This document shows, one piece after another, positions 58,232-64,000 of a stretch of DNA of 64,000 nt (position 1 is its first letter; each line of letters opens with the position of its first letter). This DNA comes from Candidatus Phaeomarinobacter ectocarpi (GTDB taxonomy: Bacteria; Pseudomonadota; Alphaproteobacteria; CGMCC-115125), in assembly GCF_000689395.1 (NCBI RefSeq), contig NZ_HG966617.1, positions 2,354,221 through 2,418,220 on the forward strand, written 5' to 3'. Below the pieces are notes generated by a model. It worked only from the letters and a program-made list of their open reading frames with translations, did not search any database and was not told the DNA's origin. Position numbers and translations under genes: made by a program.

Positions 58232-59020
58232 CTAGCTCTGGCCTTCAACCGTCAGGTTGAGGGCCAGACGCCCCCCATCGGCATAGATGCATTCGCCGGT
58301 GATGTAGCTGGCATCGTCCGACGCCAGAAAGACGGCCACCCCCGCAATCTCATCAGGTGACCCGACACGTCCCATTGGCGTGCGCGACATGAGCCGTGCG
58401 CGTCCAGCGTCATCCGCATTCACGGACCGCAACATGCCGGTCGAGATGGACCCCGGCCCGATGGCATTGACCCTGATGTCATGCTGAGCCAGCGAAACCG
58501 CCATGACACGGGTCAACTGGTTGATCGCACCTTTGGCCACCACATAGGGCACCTGATCAGGGATCGCGACCTCAGCATTGACAGAAGACATGTTGATGAT
58601 CGCGCCGTGCCGTTGGTCTTCTTCGTTCTGTTTTTTCATAACCCGCGCCACAGCCTGGCCGGTAATGAATGCACCAGTGAGATTGACCTTCATCACCCGT
58701 TCGAAATCGTCTTCGCTCAGGTCAAGAAAATCAGACGAATGGACGACCGCGGCATTGTTGATCAGAACATCAACGCGCTCATGGGCTTCAAGGGTCGCTG
58801 CCACAAGGTTGTGAACGTCCAGCCGGTCTGACACGTCACAGGCAACAAACTGCGCATTGCCTCCGGCTTCCTGAATGACCGACGCTGCTTCAGCACCTGC
58901 CGTTTCGTCGATATCAGCAATCATGACCCGCGCGCCTTCCTGCGCAAAACGGGCCGCACAGGCATATCCGATGCCGTGAGCGGCACCCGTAATGATCGCA
59001 ACCTTGTCACCCAGATCCAT
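58232..59020 (-). CDS. SDR-family oxidoreductase
   Basis: A 262-residue classical SDR with GAAHGIGYA (cofactor), NNAAVVH, SSVNA, active-site YVVAK and the late DGGRLALNL. FabG-like in length and order, but the substrate is unknown; its tight link to prpE suggests a role in propionate/hydroxyacyl metabolism. ATG 59020 lies 4 bp after the prpE stop, so the two are an operon. Confidence 0.88.
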   Translation of the reverse strand: MDLGDKVAIITGAAHGIGYACAARFAQEGARVMIADIDETAGAEAASVIQEAGGNAQFVACDVSDRLDVHNLVAATLEAHERVDVLINNAAVVHSSDFLDLSEDDFERVMKVNLTGAFITGQAVARVMKKQNEEDQRHGAIINMSSVNAEVAIPDQVPYVVAKGAINQLTRVMAVSLAQHDIRVNAIGPGSISTGMLRSVNADDAGRARLMSRTPMGRVGSPDEIAGVAVFLASDDASYITGECIYADGGRLALNLTVEGQS

Positions 59021-59024
59021 GCCG

Positions 59025-60950
59025 TTACGCCCTTTTGCCAGAGGTACCGCGCGCATAGCCGCGCTCGGTCACCGCCACTGTAATCTCATCCAGAATGGCC
59101 GGGTCATCAATCGTTGCCGGCATCTTCCATTCAGCACTGTCACAGATCTTGCTCATCGTGCCGCGCAGGATTTTGCCTGACCGGGTTTTCGGGAGTCGCT
59201 TGACCACGATCACACTCTTGAACGCGGCCACCGGTCCTATTTCCTGCCGCACCAGCGCAACGCAATCGCGCTCAATATCGTCAGCGTTGCGATCACAACC
59301 CGCTTTCAGCACGACGAACCCCAATGGCAGTTGACCCTTGAGGTCGTCCGCCACCCCGATGACAGCACACTCCGCCACATCGGCCTGCCCCGCCAGTACT
59401 TCTTCCATGCCACCGGTTGAGAGCCTGTGCCCCGCCACATTGATGATGTCATCCGTGCGCGCCATGATGAAGAGATAGCCGTCTTCATCCCGGTACCCCG
59501 CATCAGCCGTCTTGTAGTGCCCGGGGAACTCCTCAAGGTATGCTTCCTTGAACCGACCCTCGTTTTGCCAAAGCGTCGGCAGACACCCCGGCGGCAATGG
59601 CAGTTTCACAGCGATGGACCCGGTTGTTCCGGCCGCCACCTCGTGCCCTGCATCATCAAGCACCCGCACGTCATAGCCGGGCATGGGAACCGTCGGTGAC
59701 CCGTGCTTGATCGGCAGAAGCCCAAGCCCTGCCGGATTGGCTGCAATCGCCCACCCTGTTTCTGTCTGCCACCAATGATCAATGACCGGCACCTTGAGTT
59801 GATCTTCTGCCCACTGAACCGTCGGCGGGTCCGCGCGCTCGCCTGCAAGAAAAAGCATGGTGAAATCGGAAAGGTCATAATCGCCGATCAACGTCCCGTC
59901 AGGGTCCTGTTGTTTGATCGCACGAAAGGCCGTGGGCGCTGTGAACAATGCCTTGACCTTGTGCTCTGAAATCACCCGCCAGAAAGCACCCGCGTCCGGC
60001 GTGCCAACAGGCTTCCCTTCGTAAAGAACACTGGTGCAGCCAGCCAGAAGCGGCCCGTACACAATGTAGGAATGCCCGACGACCCACCCCACGTCCGACG
60101 CCGCCCAGAACACGTCTCCCGCACTCATGCCGTAGACAGCGTTCATGGACCAGTTGAGCGCCACCATGTGCCCGCCATTGTCGCGCACCACACCCTTGGG
60201 CTGCCCGGTCGTACCGGACGTATAGAGAATGTAAAGCGGGTCCGTTGCGGCAACGGACACACAGTCTGCACGACGGCCCTCAGCCTTTGCCGTGGCAACA
60301 CTGTCTGCCCAGTCGTGATCGCGGCCCGCTGTCATGTCAGCCACTTCCATCGGCCGCTGCAGCACAAAGCAGGCATCGGGCTTGTGGGATGATTGCTCAA
60401 TGGCGGCATCCACAAGCGGCTTGTAAGGAACAACACGACCAGGCTCGATCCCGCAGGACGCCAACAAGATGGCCTTGGGTGTCGCGTCATCAATGCGTGT
60501 CGCAAGTTCATGTGCCGCAAAGCCACCAAACACCACCGAATGAACAACACCCAGTCGCGCGCACGCCAGCATTGCAATGGCGGCTTCCGGGATCATCGGC
60601 ATGTAGATGATGGCACGATCACCGGCCACCAGACCCTTGCCCTCAAGCACGGCAGCAAGGGTGGCAACTTCTTCCAGAAGCTCTGAATAGGAATAGGTCT
60701 TCTTGGTCTGGGTGACCGGGCTGTCACAAATCAGCGCGGCACGGTCCCCATGCCCCGCCTCAACATGACGGTCGAGACAATTATACGACGTGTTGCACAT
60801 GGCACCGGCAAACCAGGATCCATTGGCCTGGGCGGACGTGTCCAACACCGTGTCCCACATTTTGTCCCAGTGGATGTCATTTGCCGCATCGGCCCAAAAC
60901 CTTTGCGGGTCATCACGCCATGCCTGATAGCTCTCGTCGTAAGTGCTCAT
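59025..60950 (-). CDS. prpE: Propionyl-CoA synthetase
   Basis: A 641-residue acetyl-CoA-synthetase-like enzyme; the N-terminal YDESYQAWRDDPQRFWADAA, the ATP motif YTSGTTGQPKGVV, the GWVVGHSYIVYGPLL region, WWQTETGW and the acetylatable-lysine motif TRSGKILRG are all present. PrpE activates propionate to propionyl-CoA. It resembles PrpE more than Acs in the N-terminal part. ATG 60950 has SD AGGACGG. It is followed by an SDR gene in the same operon and is divergent from tauE. Confidence 0.92.
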   Translation of the reverse strand: MSTYDESYQAWRDDPQRFWADAANDIHWDKMWDTVLDTSAQANGSWFAGAMCNTSYNCLDRHVEAGHGDRAALICDSPVTQTKKTYSYSELLEEVATLAAVLEGKGLVAGDRAIIYMPMIPEAAIAMLACARLGVVHSVVFGGFAAHELATRIDDATPKAILLASCGIEPGRVVPYKPLVDAAIEQSSHKPDACFVLQRPMEVADMTAGRDHDWADSVATAKAEGRRADCVSVAATDPLYILYTSGTTGQPKGVVRDNGGHMVALNWSMNAVYGMSAGDVFWAASDVGWVVGHSYIVYGPLLAGCTSVLYEGKPVGTPDAGAFWRVISEHKVKALFTAPTAFRAIKQQDPDGTLIGDYDLSDFTMLFLAGERADPPTVQWAEDQLKVPVIDHWWQTETGWAIAANPAGLGLLPIKHGSPTVPMPGYDVRVLDDAGHEVAAGTTGSIAVKLPLPPGCLPTLWQNEGRFKEAYLEEFPGHYKTADAGYRDEDGYLFIMARTDDIINVAGHRLSTGGMEEVLAGQADVAECAVIGVADDLKGQLPLGFVVLKAGCDRNADDIERDCVALVRQEIGPVAAFKSVIVVKRLPKTRSGKILRGTMSKICDSAEWKMPATIDDPAILDEITVAVTERGYARGTSGKRA

Positions 60951-61096
60951 AACCGTCCTGTTGTTTCCGCCTGGTGATCGCGTGCCAGCCAGCGATTTTG
61001 CGCTTTGGGAGTTTTGCCTTATAGCGGCCCGATCAATTTCCCACCGCAACAAGGGTGCATGCAAGCGCTCTTCTCACCCCGGACGCCATCCCTCAC

Positions 61097-61852
61097 ATGA
61101 TTGAAGACCCCTGGTTCTACATTGCAGCCGTACCCGCTGTGCTCATCGTTGGGATTTCCAAGGGTGGGTTTGCAGCAGGGTTCGGCATCCTCGGCGTCCC
61201 GCTTATGGCATTGGTGATATCGCCCCTGCAGGCAGCTGCCATTTTACTGCCGATCCTGTTGGCAATGGACATTGTTGGCCTGTGGGCATATCGGCGAAAT
61301 TTCGACATGCCCAACCTGCGCATTCTCATCCCGGCTGCAGCCATCGGCATCGGGATCGGTTGGACGACGGCAAGTCTCGTGCAATCAGAGCATGTAGCCT
61401 TGATAGTCGGCCTTGTAGCCCTCGCGTTCGCTGCCGACTTTTGGACCGGGCAACGCCGGGAAGGTGTTCCGGGTCGCTCCGTGCGCAAAGGTGGATTTTG
61501 GGGCGCCATCGCAGGGTTCACGAGTTTCGTGGCTCACGCAGGTGGCCCGCCCTTTCAGGTCTACATGCTGCCGCAGCGGCTCGACAAAACGCTCTATGTT
61601 GGCACCAGCGTCGTCTTTTTCTGGGCTGTGAACCTCATCAAAGTGCCGCCCTATCTGGCGCTGGGCCAGTTCGATGCGACAAACCTGCTCACCGCCCTGG
61701 TCTTGATGCCGTTGGCACCCATCGGGATTCTTGCAGGCGTCAAGCTGCACCACCTGATCCCCGAAGAGCCATTCTACAAACTCTGTTACGCAGGCGTGAC
61801 GCTTGTAGGGCTAAAACTCGTGTACGACGCGTCTATTGATCTTTTTGCCTAG
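61097..61852 (+). CDS. TauE/SafE-family sulfite/organosulfonate exporter-like protein
   Basis: A 251-residue protein with about eight TM segments (AAVPAVLIVGISKGGFAAGFGILGVPL-type start, VGLVALAFAADFWTG, FTSFVAHAGGPPFQVYMLP, YKLCYAGVTLVGLKL). The TauE/SafE family transports sulfite or organosulfonates; a sulfatase gene is 45 kb away, which is not meaningful. ATG 61097 is used; an upstream GTG is possible. It overlaps the convergent marR gene by 20 bp. Confidence 0.85.
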   Translation: MIEDPWFYIAAVPAVLIVGISKGGFAAGFGILGVPLMALVISPLQAAAILLPILLAMDIVGLWAYRRNFDMPNLRILIPAAAIGIGIGWTTASLVQSEHVALIVGLVALAFAADFWTGQRREGVPGRSVRKGGFWGAIAGFTSFVAHAGGPPFQVYMLPQRLDKTLYVGTSVVFFWAVNLIKVPPYLALGQFDATNLLTALVLMPLAPIGILAGVKLHHLIPEEPFYKLCYAGVTLVGLKLVYDASIDLFA

Positions 61853-62339
61853 CGGCGACTTCGCCGGCCAGTTCGCGGCTGTTGTCGAGTTCAATCCGAA
61901 CCGCCTGCAGCGTTGGTATCAATGTCGCGATCGCACTCAAATCAAACCGCGTCGACATTTCCGCCAACAGCGGCATCAAACTCCCGACAGCAACCTCGCG
62001 AATGTCTCGCCCTGATTGTGTGATGTCGATTTTTTTCGACCGGCCATCATTGGGATCTCTTTCCGCGACAATGAAGCCAGCATCATCAAGACGCTTGAGC
62101 GTATTGGTCATGGTCGCGCGGCTCACCTGAAACGAGTTCGCCAATTGCGCCGGTGTTCGCGGACCGCCAAGCCGCACAAAATGGTTGAGCACCGAAAACT
62201 GCGGAACGGTCAAACCCTTGGGCAGGACGCGTTCAAATGCAGTGCGTGCCAACTGATCGATGATTCCGATCTCATTGAAAAATGTGAAGAGTGTCGGGTC
62301 ATTCAGTTTGGACGGTTGATTGTTTTTGTCGTTGTCCAT
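61833..62339 (-). CDS. MarR-family transcriptional regulator
   Basis: A 168-residue winged-helix regulator. The HTH is in LANSFQVSRATMTNTLKRLDDAGFI, followed by the wing ERDPNDGRSKKIDIT. A short acidic/polar N-terminus precedes it. ATG 62339 is used; the TTG three codons before is unlikely. It is 24 bp after the nitroreductase gene on the same strand, so it probably controls itself and that gene through the palindrome at 63524-63561. Confidence 0.92.
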   Translation of the reverse strand: MDNDKNNQPSKLNDPTLFTFFNEIGIIDQLARTAFERVLPKGLTVPQFSVLNHFVRLGGPRTPAQLANSFQVSRATMTNTLKRLDDAGFIVAERDPNDGRSKKIDITQSGRDIREVAVGSLMPLLAEMSTRFDLSAIATLIPTLQAVRIELDNSRELAGEVAARQKDQ

Positions 62340-62363
62340 TGAACTCAAAATACAAATAAAAAA

Positions 62364-63509
62364 TCATGTGATCTTCGCATCAATCGGCCAACGCGGGCTA
62401 GGCGAAAGAGCGGGGCCGTAACCAACCCGCGCGAACATTTGCACGCGAGACCCTTGCTGGCCAAGTGTTTCATGCAACTCAGTCAGCAAAGCATCCATTT
62501 CCGGATATTCCTGAAGGGCTTGGCTCAACGGATGAATAGCGATGCCAAGCTGATTGGCCTTGAGGTTCATGCGTATCCAGTCGCGACCCGACGCAATCTG
62601 ATCTCGTCTCGTATTTGTTGCGGTCGCAACATAGACGTATCCCATGGCTGACCAGATGATGTCGCGGTACATATCGACGCCCTGAGCGTATGCAGCGGAC
62701 GTCATGTCGGAGAGTTCTTCACGCGTCAAAATGCCAGCGATGTTCAGTGCTTCAAGAAATGGCCCACCCAAATCAATGCCATCCGGAGTGGCATTGATTT
62801 CAGCTTTGCCGAACCGCATCACGTCAACACTCTCCATGTAGGTTCGTGGTGTTTCCACCTCGATGAGATGTGCGCGCCAACTCAGATCCTTCAGTATCTC
62901 AATTGACTCCTGGTCATGAATGGCACCGGTGATCGCACCATCACCCACCACACCTATGATGCTGGACATGTCTTCCAGAGCCACCGGCGTGGACATGTCG
63001 AACGGCTCCTTGTTTGACCGCCGATTGAACACCTCGGCAAACAGTGGCGACGCGGCGACAGAACCATCCTTGACCAGTGTCACCCGTGCGATTGGCCGCC
63101 CATCCAGCACCGGCTCCGGTTCACCTTCCGGGAAGAGAGTCACATCAGCACGATACCCGTCACTCGCGGCCGCCATGCGCATGAGTTCAAGGAAGCAGCC
63201 CAGGCCGATAACAATCTGTCGATTGAACGGGTCCGTGTGCGGCAGCATCTGACCCAGGTCATAGGACAACGTGAAACTGTCCTGACCCTCAAGCGTCACC
63301 AGCCATGGTTGCTGATTGTGCGGATTGGGAGCGAGAACCGCGTAAGACAGCGCACGCTTGCGCGGATCTGTGTAAGCGCTGCCAGCCTGCGACCAGGGCG
63401 CAAGGGCTTTGTCGGGCGTGCGGGTGACAATGAAGCCTGTTGCCCCTGCAGCAGCAATAACAGCAGTTGATCCAGCGATTCGCAAAAATTGGCGACGAGA
63501 TTTGGCCAT
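62364..63509 (-). CDS. Tat-exported Acg/nitroreductase-family protein
   Basis: A 381-residue protein with a twin-arginine signal (SRRQFLRIAGSTAVIAAAG) and a nitroreductase-like FMN-binding fold of the Acg family (YAVLAPNPHNQQPW near the start, FNRRSNKEPFD, WSAMGYVYVATATN, then LGIAIHPLSQALQEY). Typical nitroreductases use NAD(P)H; a Tat-exported one would need another donor. The substrate is unknown. SD AGGGAG lies before ATG 63509. It is transcribed with marR. Confidence 0.85.
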   Translation of the reverse strand: MAKSRRQFLRIAGSTAVIAAAGATGFIVTRTPDKALAPWSQAGSAYTDPRKRALSYAVLAPNPHNQQPWLVTLEGQDSFTLSYDLGQMLPHTDPFNRQIVIGLGCFLELMRMAAASDGYRADVTLFPEGEPEPVLDGRPIARVTLVKDGSVAASPLFAEVFNRRSNKEPFDMSTPVALEDMSSIIGVVGDGAITGAIHDQESIEILKDLSWRAHLIEVETPRTYMESVDVMRFGKAEINATPDGIDLGGPFLEALNIAGILTREELSDMTSAAYAQGVDMYRDIIWSAMGYVYVATATNTRRDQIASGRDWIRMNLKANQLGIAIHPLSQALQEYPEMDALLTELHETLGQQGSRVQMFARVGYGPALSPSPRWPIDAKIT

Positions 63510-63523
63510 GAGAGCGCTCCCTA

Positions 63524-63561
63524 TAATTCGATATCGTATCATATGGTTTGATATCGAATTA
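63524..63561 (-). promoter_or_regulatory. 12-bp-arm palindrome overlapping the nitroreductase promoter
   Basis: TAATTCGATATC (63524-63535) and GATATCGAATTA (63550-63561) are perfect reverse complements separated by 14 bp, with smaller palindromes GATATC and CATATG inside. On the minus strand TTGTAT (63562-63567) lies 18 bp from TATGAT inside the palindrome, a plausible promoter. It is a likely binding site for the MarR protein. Confidence 0.7.
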
Positions 63562-63611
63562 ATACAAGGGACGTCCGCTCAAATTGTCATCCAGGTTGAA
63601 GCCCAGACATG

Positions 63612-63642
63612 CGAAAAGCGCCAGACTTCCTGTCTGGCGCTT
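63612..63642 (-). terminator. Terminator after ydcH
   Basis: Minus strand AAGCGCCAGAC, loop AGGAA, GTCTGGCGCTT and TTTT: an 11-bp stem with a short U tail. It lies about 43 bp after the ydcH stop. Confidence 0.8.
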
Positions 63643-63684
63643 GCCGTACGCGTCATACTGATAGGTACTGGAAGCCTGAAACCG

Positions 63685-63867
63685 TCAGGCGGCGGTGTCT
63701 AATTCAAGGGACAATCGCTCAATCTCTTCTTTCAACAGAAGTTTCTTCTTTTTGAGCTCTGAGATCACCAGATCATCGCTGGCGGGACTCAGCTGTTCCC
63801 GCTCGATTTCAGTCTCTAATAGCCGGTGCCGCTCGTGGAGTTCGTTGAGGTGCACTGATAGTGACAT
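63685..63867 (-). CDS. YdcH/DUF465-family small protein
   Basis: A 60-residue protein, mostly one coiled coil: MSLSVHLNELHERHRLLETEI and ISELKKKKLLLKEEIERL. The start and LKKKKLxLKEEIxxL pattern match DUF465 (YdcH). The family is common in proteobacteria and of unknown function. ATG 63867 is used. Upstream to the window end (63868-64000) there is no gene I can support; two GANTC sites lie within it. Confidence 0.85.
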   Translation of the reverse strand: MSLSVHLNELHERHRLLETEIEREQLSPASDDLVISELKKKKLLLKEEIERLSLELDTAA

Positions 63868-64000
63868 GCGTCGGGCCTCCCATATCGCTGTTGACGGACC
63901 ATGAGTCTGACTCCAATTCACACGTCTGTTAAGCAAAATCGACATCCCCATCCAAACTGCCGAAAAACGGGCATAAGTCTTGGATTTTTCAATAGACACA

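Overview
The window is GC-rich, densely coded chromosomal DNA from an alphaproteobacterium. The pointers are: the cell-cycle proteins RcdA (DUF1465) and TrcR (DUF1013); small alphaproteobacterial families (DUF1192, DUF4164, DUF465/YdcH); a leader resembling the alphaproteobacterial serC RNA motif; 6S RNA between zapA and the 5-formyl-THF cyclo-ligase gene; and the ruv/tol/pal gene order. The dihydropteroate synthase is of the Sul type and precedes glmM, which, from memory of published work on the origin of sul genes, points to Rhodobiaceae or close relatives. I saw no rRNA, tRNA, CRISPR array, insertion sequence, prophage or integron, so this is a core-genome window with a few less conserved genes. 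Layout: 1-5.9 kb holds the end of an rluD-like gene, rpoH, a CPBP protease, then a minus-strand group (O-methyltransferase, msrA, yceI, DUF6134) and rpiB. 5.9-9.4 kb has a previously uncatalogued-looking 26-codon ORF with an extreme Shine-Dalgarno sequence, thiC with its TPP riboswitch, and a divergent orphan radical SAM gene. 9.4-14.4 kb is serC-serA (leader and terminator visible) and purA plus a small membrane protein. 14.5-19.9 kb runs rightwards: DUF892 ferritin-like protein with a candidate general-stress promoter, an SDR, a sulfatase, a class V aminotransferase-fold protein and an EamA transporter. 19.9-28.4 kb runs leftwards: ftsH, Sul-type folP, glmM, thiD, phzF, with tilS and cpoB upstream. 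28.5-38.6 kb is also leftwards: pal, tolB, tolA, tolR, tolQ, ybgC, ruvB, ruvA, ruvC, yebC, ymdB, fau, 6S RNA and zapA. 39.3-50.3 kb runs rightwards: tkt, gap, pgk, thiE, a Sel1 protein, efp, an inositol monophosphatase, and an OmpA-like protein followed by a MotA/ExbB-MotB/OmpA pair. 50.3-54.4 kb holds two tandem membrane-anchored paraoxonase-like genes and an MsbA-like ABC exporter. 54.6-64 kb has rpmE, rcdA, DUF1192, a quinone oxidoreductase, trcR, prpE with an SDR, tauE, and a nitroreductase-MarR unit with a large operator-like palindrome, then ydcH. The genes form recognisable modules: envelope constriction (Tol-Pal-CpoB), Holliday-junction processing (RuvABC), serine synthesis, lower glycolysis/pentose phosphate (tkt-gap-pgk), cell-wall precursor and folate supply (folP-glmM), thiamine synthesis scattered over three sites (thiC, thiD, thiE), and cell-cycle control (RcdA, TrcR). 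The most striking observations are the Sul-type folP, the 26-codon ORF with a 14-nt match to the 16S anti-SD, the unusual start of thiE, and the palindrome upstream of the nitroreductase-marR pair. Coordinates of starts were chosen from start codons, SD sequences and family alignment from memory, without database searches.
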